DNA of 34,335 bases from Methanosphaera sp. (GCF_022768985.1 NZ_JALEKL010000005.1:1-34335), one strand, 5' to 3'. Positions 26,283-34,335 are shown, counted from the first letter of the stretch. Made by a program: numbers and translations. Notes: generated by a model not told the origin, from the letters alone.

Positions 26283-26316
26283 AAAAGATGAAAATTCAAC
26301 ACCAAAAATAGATTAA
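24814..26316 (+). CDS. NSS/SNF-family transporter, copy 5
   Basis: A 500-residue symporter homologue, the sister of copy 4, with most residues identical in the membrane segments. TM1 has GSAVGLGNIWRF, TM3 LTYYLVIVGWD, TM6 FSLSMGLSIAITYASY with Leu244 at the LeuT Phe259 position, TM7 NSFFELF and TM8 AGLTS. The Leu/Met difference to copy 4 is in the substrate pocket. Its tail KDENSTPKID differs from that of copy 4 and is probably the original tail of the ancestor. TTG start at 24814 after AAGGGGG; a longer polar N-terminus (MGNSDDQIQGQQKTR) precedes TM1. A hairpin terminator follows at 26333-26372. Confidence 0.92.
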   Translation: MGNSDDQIQGQQKTRWNSRFAFLMAMIGSAVGLGNIWRFNYVLYSQGGGAFLIPYITAIIVMGLPFLILEYGVGYHLRDSLSNILKRIKPYLEVVGWFILLIVFLILTYYLVIVGWDVIYLALSFFKGWGADPNMFFSNNIVVGGDDLNSITSFVLPMSLITILLWIVLWYTSCKSIDRIEKIVKSLIPLLFLLMAFIVFYSLTLPGHMIGLQALFRPKWELLSDPSIWVAAFGQVLFSLSMGLSIAITYASYLPDESEITGNVVAVAFSNSFFELFTAIGVFSILGYMSLQSGLPIDQLATSGAGLSFIVFPQVFNVMGNSAYILGPVFFLCIFFAGLTSLISLFETMRNALSMKFGFTRRKSSTILTIFGLVISLVYTTGSGSFILTIADAFLNNMALILGVILQAVIFGWMYGVEKLIPAINKNSKLKVGKTWTAVIKYILPVILSLLWICEVIDVITFDDINVLIIQIIIAAILIIAPIVLTKLPAKDENSTPKID

Positions 26317-26332
26317 AAAAAATAATAATTAT

Positions 26333-26372
26333 GTGTGGAGTATATAAATTAAACTTCACACTACCTTTTTTT
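26333..26372 (+). terminator. Hairpin terminator of symporter copy 5
   Basis: GTGTGGAG (26333-26340) pairs with CTTCACAC (26354-26361), eight pairs including one G-U, followed by a T-run from 26365. A second inverted repeat, ATCACAT (26393-26399) / ATGTGAT (26402-26408), stands further down, about 190 bases before copy 6, and could be a regulator site. Confidence 0.6.
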
Positions 26373-26595
26373 CATTTTTTTTTATTGTTAATATCACATA
26401 CATGTGATGATAAAAAAGATTAGATTTAAAAATTTTTTTCTTATTTTCCAAATATTTTAATTTTTTTTTACTTATTTTTTTAATTTTTTTAGTAAGTATA
26501 TGTTTATTTTTTTTATATTTTTTTATAAAAGTCTAAATATTGTAAATTATAAATGTATATCATGTTTAATAATTATTAATTGATTGGGGAATCTA

Positions 26596-28104
26596 TTGAC
26601 ACAATCATCAAATCAAATTAGTAAGACTAGGTGGAGCAGTACATTTGCATTTCTTATGGCAATGATTGGTTCTGCTGTTGGTCTTGGAAATATATGGAGA
26701 TTTAATTATGTTGTATATTCAAATGGTGGGGGAGCATTCTTCATACCATATTTATGTGCAATAATCTTTATGGGTGTACCATTTCTTTTAATAGAATATG
26801 GTGTAGGTTATAAATTTAGGGATTCATTTTCAAATATCTTAAAGAAGATTAAGCCATGCTTTGAAGTTCTTGGATGGCTGGTTATGCTATTTTTATTCCT
26901 TGACTTGTCATATTATATGATAGTTCTTGGATGGGATTGTATATACTTTATTTTAAGCTTCTTTAAAGGATGGGGTGCAGATCCTAACATGTTTTTTAAT
27001 GCCAATCTTATTGTTGGTGGAATGAACTTAGATAGTTTAACAACGTTTGTACTTCCAGTTACAGCAGTTACAATAATTCTCTGGGCAGTTTTATGGTATA
27101 TTTCACACAAGTCTATTGATGCAATTGAAAAGACTGTGAAAATATTAATACCTCTCATGTTCTTTTTAATGATATTTATTGTATTTTATTCACTTACACT
27201 TCCAGGACATGATGTTGGACTTCAAGCACTCTTTACGCCTGACTGGTCGGCTCTTGGAAATATTGATATTTGGCTTGCAGCATTTGGACAGGTACTTTAT
27301 TCACTTTCTATGGGTGAGGCTGTAGCACTTACATATGCAAGTTATTTACCTGAAGGATCAAAGCTTATTGATAACTTACTTGTTGTTGTTGCTTCAAATT
27401 CATTTTTTGAAATATTTACAGCAGTAGGGGTATTTTCAATTCTTGGATATATGGCACTTGAAACTGGTTGTTCTGTAGGACAGGTTGCAACAAGTGGAAC
27501 AGGACTTTTATTTATTGCATTCCCACAGGTATTTAATATAATGGGAAACTTTGCATATATACTTGGACCTGTATTTTTCCTATGTGTTCTATTTGCAGGA
27601 CTTACATCGATTGTAGGAATGTTTGAACCTATTGTTAATGCAATGTCAGCTAAGTTTGGACTTTCAAGAACAAAGGCTGCAACAATTGTAGGACTTATTG
27701 GTCTTTGTGTATCACTTATATATACAACAGGATCTGGAAACTTTATTCTTACAGTTGTTGATGAATTCTTCAGTGAATTTGCACTACTTCTTGGTGTAAT
27801 ACTTCAAGTTATTATATTTGGATGGTTCTATAGTATTGAAAAAATTGTTCCAATACTTAATGAAAATTCATCAATACATGTTGGAAAAAAATGGATATTT
27901 ACAATTAAATTCCTGCTTCCTATTATTCTAACCATTATATGGCTTAGTGGTGTTGCAGGTCTTATAGGAACACAAGATGGTGCAACAGTTCTAATTGAGG
28001 CTGTTGTTACTGTGATGTTTATAGTTGTTCCAATTGTATTAACATTACTTCCAGAAAAAAAGAGCGATGTTAATTTAAATCCAGCCATAGAAGAATCAAG
28101 CTAA
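26596..28104 (+). CDS. NSS/SNF-family transporter, copy 6
   Basis: A roughly 502-residue symporter homologue and the most divergent of the array in its pocket. TM6 reads YSLSMGEAVALTYASY: Glu241 stands at the LeuT Phe259 position and Tyr replaces the preceding conserved Phe (LeuT Phe253). An acidic side chain there could favour a basic or amine substrate. TM1 has GSAVGLGNIWRF, TM7 NSFFEIF, TM8 AGLTS, so sodium sites are kept. In TM3 the motif is DLSYYMIVLGWD, still with the Tyr pair. The TTG at 26596 is chosen over the TTG at 26584, since GGGGA (26586-26590) lies before the former, matching the other copies. A hairpin covers its stop codon. Confidence 0.91.
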   Translation: MTQSSNQISKTRWSSTFAFLMAMIGSAVGLGNIWRFNYVVYSNGGGAFFIPYLCAIIFMGVPFLLIEYGVGYKFRDSFSNILKKIKPCFEVLGWLVMLFLFLDLSYYMIVLGWDCIYFILSFFKGWGADPNMFFNANLIVGGMNLDSLTTFVLPVTAVTIILWAVLWYISHKSIDAIEKTVKILIPLMFFLMIFIVFYSLTLPGHDVGLQALFTPDWSALGNIDIWLAAFGQVLYSLSMGEAVALTYASYLPEGSKLIDNLLVVVASNSFFEIFTAVGVFSILGYMALETGCSVGQVATSGTGLLFIAFPQVFNIMGNFAYILGPVFFLCVLFAGLTSIVGMFEPIVNAMSAKFGLSRTKAATIVGLIGLCVSLIYTTGSGNFILTVVDEFFSEFALLLGVILQVIIFGWFYSIEKIVPILNENSSIHVGKKWIFTIKFLLPIILTIIWLSGVAGLIGTQDGATVLIEAVVTVMFIVVPIVLTLLPEKKSDVNLNPAIEESS

Positions 28105-28125
28105 TTCTTCTATTTTTACTTTTTT
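28087..28125 (+). terminator. Hairpin terminator overlapping the stop codon of symporter copy 6
   Basis: ATAGAAGAAT (28087-28096) pairs perfectly with ATTCTTCTAT (28104-28113) over 10 bp with a 7-base loop; T-runs follow. The left arm encodes the end of the protein (IEES), and the stop codon lies in the loop and right arm. Confidence 0.7.
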
Positions 28126-28296
28126 TAGATCTGAACAATTTTTTATAATTATTTTTACAGTTGTTGATGTAGATATAACTGCTAAATTATTAACATAATC
28201 TCCTTTTTTTTAAATTTCCAATTTCAATTTATTATTTTTTTTTAAACTAATTTTTTTTATAAATTGAATTATAAAATTATTATATAGTGAAAAGAT

Positions 28297-29454
28297 ATGA
28301 GTGATAAAAAACAAAATCCACAAAAGTCCACTCAAACATCACAAAAAAACAAGAAGATAAATAAATCTCTAAGAAATAGACTTATCATACTTATAATACT
28401 AGTCATTATACTTATGGCACTACTTGTATTTGCAAATCCATTCAGTAGTGATGGTAAAGCAAATGTTCTATCACAACCTAAGGGTAACCTTTCAATAAGT
28501 ATGACAGGAGATGTGATGTTTGGACGTAAAACACCAGCAGTTCTATCAGATAATCCATATCGTTATGTAAGTGATGTAATAGGACAGTCAGATCTACTTG
28601 TTGTAAATACAGAAAATCCATTTACAACCTCATCAAATGCTGTAAAACCTGATGTACCACTTAAGGCTGATCCAAGCTACATTAAGTATGTTAATGGAAC
28701 AAATTATACAGTAGTATCTGCTAATGCTAACAACCACGTATTTGACTATGGTATTGATGGAATGCAAGATTCAATTAAAAACTTAGATTCAGCAAATATT
28801 GCACATATTGGTGCAGGAAACAATAAAGCTGAGGCAACAAAACCATTTACAATGGAAAAAAATGGTCATAATATAACAGTATTTAACTTCATGGATAGTG
28901 AAAACTTTGCAGAATACAGCCAAGAAGTACTACCAAAGGCAACAGATACATCTGCAGGATTTGCTGCATGGGATGATGAAGAATCACCAAAACAAATAGC
29001 ACAGGCAAAAAATAATTCAGACTTTGTTATTGTATATATGCACTATGGTAATGAATATAGCAGATCTCCAAATGAAAACCAGGAAAAAATCTCACATAAA
29101 TCAATAGATGCTGGTGCTGATGCTGTTGTTGGATCACATGCCCATGTAACACAGGGTGTTGAAATGTATAATGGAAGACCAATATTTTACAATCTTGGAA
29201 ATTTCATATTTGATCAAAGTAATCCTGCAACACACAGTGCATACTTCATAAATTTCAATATTACAGATACAAATGTAACAGCAACACTATATCCAATATA
29301 TATCAATGGATATCTTCCACATTATATGGATGTTACAGATGCATCCTCATTTATTGAAACATTAAATCCACAATGTCCTGATATGAATATAGATGATAAT
29401 GGACATGGTATAATTCATTATTCAATAGATGATAAAAATAAGACCAAAAAATAA
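28297..29454 (+). CDS. CapA/PgsA-family metallophosphatase-like membrane-anchored protein
   Basis: The 385-residue protein has a polar, Lys/Gln-rich N-terminus, one membrane segment (about residues 29-46, LIILIILVIILMALLVFA) and an extracellular CapA domain. CapA proteins take part in poly-gamma-glutamate synthesis or anchoring in bacteria and have a phosphatase-like fold. Seen motifs are MTGDVMFGR (69-77), VNTENP (103-108), ANANNHVFDYG (142-152), MHYGNEY (248-254), GSHAHVTQ (279-286) and LGNFIFDQ (300-307), all with the expected Asp, Asn and His residues. No capB/capC ligase genes are adjacent, so a role in polyglutamate is not shown; cell-surface or pseudomurein-related work is possible. 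The start at 28297 has only a weak GTGAAAAG before it. It lies about 190 bases after the symporter array. Confidence 0.83.
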   Translation: MSDKKQNPQKSTQTSQKNKKINKSLRNRLIILIILVIILMALLVFANPFSSDGKANVLSQPKGNLSISMTGDVMFGRKTPAVLSDNPYRYVSDVIGQSDLLVVNTENPFTTSSNAVKPDVPLKADPSYIKYVNGTNYTVVSANANNHVFDYGIDGMQDSIKNLDSANIAHIGAGNNKAEATKPFTMEKNGHNITVFNFMDSENFAEYSQEVLPKATDTSAGFAAWDDEESPKQIAQAKNNSDFVIVYMHYGNEYSRSPNENQEKISHKSIDAGADAVVGSHAHVTQGVEMYNGRPIFYNLGNFIFDQSNPATHSAYFINFNITDTNVTATLYPIYINGYLPHYMDVTDASSFIETLNPQCPDMNIDDNGHGIIHYSIDDKNKTKK

Positions 29455-29727
29455 TTATTCACCACCTTCTAACTTTATTTTTTTTTATTTTAACTTTTTT
29501 TTTATTATTATATAAAAATGTAAATAAATACTCATAAATTAGTATAAAAATAATATAGTATAAAATTAAGATATTAAATTAATATGAGAAAATATATTCT
29601 TTTTTTTAGAATAATTGAAAAATTTTAAATTATATTAATATAATGAAAAAATGGGGAAGTATATATTTTCAGCAAAGAATAATTTAGAATAAAATTTTTT
29701 TGTATATTATTTTTTTGAGGAAATTTT

Positions 29728-31881
29728 ATGATTGATATAGAAAGAACAATTGCTACAGAATTAAATATTAAACCATGGCAAGCAAATGCAGCTATCACAC
29801 TTATTGGTGAGGATAACACAATACCTTTCATAGCAAGATACAGAAAAGAGGCAACAGGAGGACTTGATGATGAACAATTAAGAACTCTTAATGAACGTCT
29901 TAAATATCTTACAAATCTTGAAGATAGAAAGGATCAAATTATTGCATCTATTGACAAACAGGGAAAACTAACAGATGAACTAAAAGCTGAGATAGAAAAT
30001 GCAGAAACATTAATAGAAGTTGAAGATTTATACAGACCATATAAAACTAAAAAACGAACACTTGCATCAAAAGCAAAAGAAAAAGGTCTTGAACCACTTG
30101 CACTTACAATCTATGCACAGGAAATTGATCATCCAATTGAGGAGGAAGCTGAAAAATTCATAACAGATGAAGTGCCAACAGTAAAAGATGCACTTAAAGG
30201 TGCAGGTGACATAATTTCTGGTATGATATCTGATAATGCTACATTTAGACGTTTTATTCGTGATGTAACAGTAAGAAAAGGAAAAATTATCACATCACCT
30301 AAAGATGAGGAAGTATCATCAGAATATGAAATGTACTATGAGTACTCAGAATTTATCACAGATATTCCAGAACACAGAGTTCTTGCAATAAATCGTGGAG
30401 AAAAAGAAGGTATTCTTAAAGTAACAATTGAAGCACCAATTGAAAATATTAAATTCTATCTTGAAGATGAAATATTAATTAACTTTGCATCAACTCCTGA
30501 GGCAATAGAATACAATGAATATACAGAAGAATTCCTTAAAAAAGCAATGAAATCTGCATATAAAAGATTAATTGCACCATCAATTGAACGTGAAATCAGA
30601 TCAACACTTACTGATGAATCAGAAAATAAGTCAATTAAGGTATTTAAGAAAAATCTTGAACAGCTTCTTATGCAACCACCAATTGTATCAAAAAGAGTAC
30701 TTGGATGGGATCCTGCATTTAGAACAGGATGTAAACTTGCAGTTATTGATGAATTTGGAAAAGTTCTAGATACAGCAGTTATTTATCCTACAGAACCTCA
30801 AAATAAGGTTCAAGAGGCAAAAGAAGTTGTACTTAACTTAATTGACACATATGATATTGATATTATTGCACTTGGTAATGGTACAGCATCACGTGAATCA
30901 GAAGAAGTAATATCTGAAATTATTAAAGGTACTGATGTATCATATGCTATTGTAAATGAGGCTGGTGCATCTGTATATTCAGCAAGTGATCTTGCACGTG
31001 AGGAATTTCCTGACTATGATGTTACAGAACGTGGAGCTATATCAATTGCAAGAAGACTTGAAGATCCTTTATCTGAACTTGTAAAAATTGATCCTAAAAG
31101 TATTGGTGTTGGTCAATATCAGCATGATATGAATGCTAAAAAGCTTGATGAATCACTTGATGGTGTTGTTGAAAAGAGTGTAAACAATGTTGGTGTTGAT
31201 GTAAATACAGCATCTCATACTCTTATGGAGCATATTGCTGGAATTTCATCAAAAATTGCAAAAAGTATTGTAGCATATCGTGAAGAGAATGGTTCATTTA
31301 AAAATCGTGACCAGCTTCTTGATGTTAAAGGTATTGGAGCTAAAACCTTCCAACAGTGTGCTGGATTTATGAGAATTTATAATTCAAGTAATATTCTTGA
31401 TAGTACCTGTGTTCACCCTGAATCATACGATGTAGTATCTGCTCTTCTTACAATTTATGGATATGATTTATCTGATATTAGAAATGGTGGAGTAGACATT
31501 AAAATTGATGATAAGGAAAAAATTGCAGAAGAACTAGGTGTGGGTCTTTGGACACTTGAGGATATTCTAGCTGAACTTAAAAAACCTGGACGTGATCCAA
31601 GGGAAGAATTTGATATGCCACAGCTTAGAAAGGATGTTCTTGCAATTGAGGATTTAGAGGAAGGTATGGTTCTTGAGGGTGTTGTACGTAATGTTGTTGA
31701 CTTTGGTGCATTTGTTGATATTGGAGTTCACCAGGATGGACTTGTGCATATTTCACAACTTGTTGAAGATAAGTTTGTAAAACATCCTATGGATATTGTA
31801 AATGTTGGTGATATTGTAGAAGTTAAAATTTTAGATGTGGATTTAAAGCTTAATAGAATCTCACTTTCTATGATATTATAA
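29728..31881 (+). CDS. tex: Tex-family RNA-binding protein with S1 domain
   Basis: The 717-residue protein has the full Tex layout: N-terminal helical domain (1-320, with RPYKTKKRTLASKAKEKGLEPLA), a YqgF RNase H-like domain (about 323-450, VLGWDPAFRTGCKLAVID), tandem helix-hairpin-helix motifs (about 490-545, HIAGISSKIAKSIV and LLDVKGIGAKTFQQCAGF) and a C-terminal S1 domain (about 645-717, EGVVRNVVDFGAFVDIGVHQDGLVHISQL). Tex binds nucleic acid and affects transcription; it is related to eukaryotic Spt6. It is nearly universal in bacteria and sporadic in archaea, so acquisition from bacteria is plausible, though codon use matches the neighbours. GAGG at 29717-29720 supports ATG 29728. It appears monocistronic. 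Confidence 0.93.
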   Translation: MIDIERTIATELNIKPWQANAAITLIGEDNTIPFIARYRKEATGGLDDEQLRTLNERLKYLTNLEDRKDQIIASIDKQGKLTDELKAEIENAETLIEVEDLYRPYKTKKRTLASKAKEKGLEPLALTIYAQEIDHPIEEEAEKFITDEVPTVKDALKGAGDIISGMISDNATFRRFIRDVTVRKGKIITSPKDEEVSSEYEMYYEYSEFITDIPEHRVLAINRGEKEGILKVTIEAPIENIKFYLEDEILINFASTPEAIEYNEYTEEFLKKAMKSAYKRLIAPSIEREIRSTLTDESENKSIKVFKKNLEQLLMQPPIVSKRVLGWDPAFRTGCKLAVIDEFGKVLDTAVIYPTEPQNKVQEAKEVVLNLIDTYDIDIIALGNGTASRESEEVISEIIKGTDVSYAIVNEAGASVYSASDLAREEFPDYDVTERGAISIARRLEDPLSELVKIDPKSIGVGQYQHDMNAKKLDESLDGVVEKSVNNVGVDVNTASHTLMEHIAGISSKIAKSIVAYREENGSFKNRDQLLDVKGIGAKTFQQCAGFMRIYNSSNILDSTCVHPESYDVVSALLTIYGYDLSDIRNGGVDIKIDDKEKIAEELGVGLWTLEDILAELKKPGRDPREEFDMPQLRKDVLAIEDLEEGMVLEGVVRNVVDFGAFVDIGVHQDGLVHISQLVEDKFVKHPMDIVNVGDIVEVKILDVDLKLNRISLSMIL

Positions 31882-32136
31882 TTTCCTCTCCTTTTACTTT
31901 TTTTATTTTTTACTTAAATTTTAATAATCTTTATATACTTATAGTTAGATAACTTATTAAAGATAGAAGTTAAATTATTTGTCATTAATTATCATGATAG
32001 ATATATAATTTCTAAGCTAAACAATTTAACTAAATATTATAAATTTGTCAGAAAACCCATAGAAAATATTGAAGTAATATTAAAATGATTGGGTTGTTCA
32101 TTAAGTGATAAATGTTAAATAATTGGAGAAATTAAC

Positions 32137-34239
32137 ATGAAAGATCTAAAAGGACTATTTAATCCGAAGTCAGTTGCTGTTATAGGAGCATCAAATAAAG
32201 AAGAAAAAGTCGGATATATTGTAACAGACAACCTTATTAAATGTGGGTTCCCTGGAAAAATATATCCTGTAAACAATAAAGCAGACGGTGAAATATTAGG
32301 CCTACCTGCTTACAAATCAATTTCAGACATTCCAGATGATGAAATAGATCTAGTAGTAATGTCAATTCCTGCAAAATTTATAAATGCTACATTACGTGAA
32401 TGTGGTGAAAAAGGAGTTAAAAACGTTATAACACTAACAGCAGGATTTAAAGAAGTTGGTGGAGAAGGAGTAAAACTTGAAGAAGAAATGGGCGAAATTG
32501 CAAAAGAATATGGAATGAATATTCAAGGTCCTAACTGTCTTGGAAGTTTAGATACTCACACACCACTTAACGCATCATTTGCAAATGGAATGCCAAATAA
32601 AGGAAATATTGCATTTGTATCACAAAGTGGAGCTATGACAGTAGCTATTCTTGATTGGAGTATGGCTAATGGTATAGGATTTAGTAAAGTAGTAAGTTTA
32701 GGAAACAAAGTGGATGTTTCAGAAATCGATGTAATTGAACAATTAGCAGAAGATGATGAAACAAAAGTTATCTTAGGATATCTTGAAGGAATAAGTGAAG
32801 GTGACAGATTCCTTGAAGTAATGAGACGTGTAACAAAAATTAAACCAGTTATCTTACTCAAATCAGGATCAAGTCAAGCAGGTGCAAAAGCAGTATCATC
32901 ACACACAGGATCACTTGCAGGTAATGAATTTGCATTCGATGCAGCATTTGAAAACTGTGGTGTAATGAGAGCACACTCAATGCAAGACTTATTTGACTAT
33001 GGAGTTGCATTCTCAAAATCTGAAGTACCAAAAGGTAAAAACATTGCAGTAATTACAAATGCTGGTGGTGGAGGAGTACTTACAGCTGATAAAATAGAAG
33101 AATTAGGCTTAGAATTAGCAGAATTATCAGAAGAAACAAAAGCAGAACTTCAAAAATACATCCCAGATGAAGGTAGTGTAAACAACCCTATTGATGTATT
33201 AGGAGATGCACCAGCAGACAGATATGAAAAAACACTCGAAGTTGTACTACAAGAATCTAACATTGACAGTGTAATTGTAATGGCATGTCCAACAGCATCA
33301 TACAAAGCAATGGAAGTAGGTCAAGCAATTGTAGAAGCTAAGAAAACATCAGATAAACCAATTATTGTTGTAAACATGGGTGGACCTTCATTTGAAGAAG
33401 AAGAAAAAATATTAAGAGAAGCAGATATTCCAACAACTGTATTCCCAGAAACAGCTGTTACTGTACTTCAAATGATGGAAAGATATGCAACAATACAAGC
33501 TGAAAACCAAGAATCCTGTCTTGATAAAATTACAGATGTAGATAAAGATGCAGCAGCAGAAATTATAAACAATGCAAAAGCAGCAGGTAAAGATGCACTT
33601 ATTGGTAGTGAAGCATACCAAGTTGCAAAAGCATATGGAATTTCAGCAGCACCTATTGTACTTGCAAAAACAAAACAAGAAGCAGGAATTGCAGCAGAAG
33701 AAATGGAATTCCCTGTTGTTCTTAAAATTGCATCAGATAAAATATTACACAAAACCGATATTGGTGGAGTAGTAGTAAATGTACAAAGTAAAGAAGAAGC
33801 TGAAAATACATTTGAAGAAATCATGCAAAAAGCAAAAGAAGCTCACCCTGATGTAATACCAGATGGTGTGGAAGTTCAAAAAATGATGCCTTCAGGACAT
33901 GAAGTACTTGTTGGTATGTTACGTGATGCACAATTTGGTCCTATCATAGCATTTGGTATGGGTGGAGTATATGTAAATCTTATTAATGATGTATGCTTCA
34001 AACTTGGATCAGGAATTAATGATGAAGTAATTGATGATCAAATAGAAAGTACAAAAATCAGCAAACTTCTTAAAGGATATCGTGGAGATGCACCTAGTGA
34101 CATTCCAGCTGTAAAAGAAGTAATTAAACGTGTTGCAAAATTAACAATTGATTTCCCTGAAATTAAAGAGTTAGATATCAACCCTGTATTTGTATATGAA
34201 GATGGATGCAGTGCTCTTGATATAAAAATAACATTATAA
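32137..34239 (+). CDS. acd: Acetyl-CoA synthetase (ADP-forming), fused alpha-beta subunits
   Basis: The 700-residue protein fuses both subunits of the ADP-forming acyl-CoA synthetase, which interconverts acyl-CoA, ADP and phosphate with acid, ATP and CoA. The alpha part (1 to about 460) has the CoA-binding Rossmann domain (SVAVIGASNKEEKVG, 12-26), FVSQSGAM and the phospho-histidine loop SSHTGSLAG (254-262, His256). The beta part (about 470-700) is an ATP-grasp domain (KIASDKILHKTDIGGVVVNV, GMGGVYVNL). The known catalytic His is present and length is normal for the fused form. GGAGA at 32125-32129 supports ATG 32137. A TATA-like TTTATATACTT near 31930 would leave a leader of about 170 bases. 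Substrate could be acetate or an aryl acid. Confidence 0.92.
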   Translation: MKDLKGLFNPKSVAVIGASNKEEKVGYIVTDNLIKCGFPGKIYPVNNKADGEILGLPAYKSISDIPDDEIDLVVMSIPAKFINATLRECGEKGVKNVITLTAGFKEVGGEGVKLEEEMGEIAKEYGMNIQGPNCLGSLDTHTPLNASFANGMPNKGNIAFVSQSGAMTVAILDWSMANGIGFSKVVSLGNKVDVSEIDVIEQLAEDDETKVILGYLEGISEGDRFLEVMRRVTKIKPVILLKSGSSQAGAKAVSSHTGSLAGNEFAFDAAFENCGVMRAHSMQDLFDYGVAFSKSEVPKGKNIAVITNAGGGGVLTADKIEELGLELAELSEETKAELQKYIPDEGSVNNPIDVLGDAPADRYEKTLEVVLQESNIDSVIVMACPTASYKAMEVGQAIVEAKKTSDKPIIVVNMGGPSFEEEEKILREADIPTTVFPETAVTVLQMMERYATIQAENQESCLDKITDVDKDAAAEIINNAKAAGKDALIGSEAYQVAKAYGISAAPIVLAKTKQEAGIAAEEMEFPVVLKIASDKILHKTDIGGVVVNVQSKEEAENTFEEIMQKAKEAHPDVIPDGVEVQKMMPSGHEVLVGMLRDAQFGPIIAFGMGGVYVNLINDVCFKLGSGINDEVIDDQIESTKISKLLKGYRGDAPSDIPAVKEVIKRVAKLTIDFPEIKELDINPVFVYEDGCSALDIKITL

Positions 34240-34335
34240 ATTACTTAACCTCTTCATTTTTTTCTTTTTTTCTTTTTTTTTAACTTTGAATATAAAAGTC
34301 TTTCATTTAGTTTTAGTTAGGAATTATTTTTTTTT

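Noticed and set aside
26331-26426. A 31-codon frame (starting MCGVYKLN) after symporter copy 5
   Set aside because: It is made of the terminator hairpin and T-runs; no ribosome binding site and no support for translation.
17935-28104. The symporter array as one polycistronic operon
   Set aside because: Gaps of 210-280 bases with separate TATA-like elements and T-rich 3' ends, and hairpins after copies 5 and 6, favour separate transcripts.
17935-28104. The array as a mobile element or CRISPR-like repeat
   Set aside because: No transposase, terminal repeats or short regular direct repeats; the repetition is explained by gene duplication.

Overview
The window looks like chromosomal DNA of a methanogenic archaeon of the order Methanobacteriales, most likely Methanosphaera or a close relative. 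The basis is direct: a 5S rRNA of methanobacterial type, diphthamide synthase, heterodisulfide reductase subunits HdrC and HdrB, the coenzyme F420 enzyme CofC, archaeal prolyl- and glutamyl-tRNA synthetases, LL-diaminopimelate aminotransferase, an HMf-type histone, and methanogen-restricted families (DUF749, DUF2096). Base composition is extremely AT-rich, with long poly-T tracts after nearly every gene. The genus is an inference from this composition and from the adhesin-like protein.

Layout. Bases 1-1166: 3' end of an rRNA operon (5S), then dphB. 1345-4419: a secreted adhesin-like gene split by a -1 frameshift, then two very small genes, one of which encodes an unusual Lys/Phe-rich 57-residue peptide. 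4475-7190: a stand-alone TGT/ArcS-like protein, divergent from the hdrC-hdrB operon. The 412-base gap between them holds a perfect operator-like palindrome and competing hairpins. 7403-8228: overlapping DUF749 and DUF2096 genes. 8428-10914: phosphoesterase, aryl-acid CoA ligase and double-ACT protein, probably one operon. 10960-12412 (minus): cofC then an HMP-kinase family protein, overlapping. 12553-17595: proS (plus), then histone, dapL and gltX (minus). 17935-28104: six tandem same-strand paralogues of the neurotransmitter:sodium symporter (NSS/SNF) family. 28297-34239: a membrane-anchored CapA-like protein, a Tex-family RNA-binding protein and a fused ADP-forming acyl-CoA synthetase.

How the genes fit together. 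HdrCB and CofC belong to the energy metabolism of methanogenesis (CoM-S-S-CoB reduction, F420 synthesis). The CoA ligase/ACT pair and the ADP-forming synthetase activate or release organic acids. The six NSS transporters probably import amino acids or related solutes with sodium. Each has its own leader and 3' T-rich end, so the array looks like six single-gene units rather than one operon. Residues that bind sodium in LeuT are largely kept, but one substrate-pocket position on TM6 varies (Gln, Gln, Gln, Met, Leu, Glu), which suggests that the duplicates have diverged in substrate.

The most notable observations are this array and its readable duplication history (two equal 1,741-base units joined at a 7-base microhomology), a symporter copy with no usable start codon, the cationic small-protein locus, the frameshifted adhesin, and the regulatory-looking region in front of hdrC. 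No CRISPR array, insertion sequence or tRNA gene was seen.
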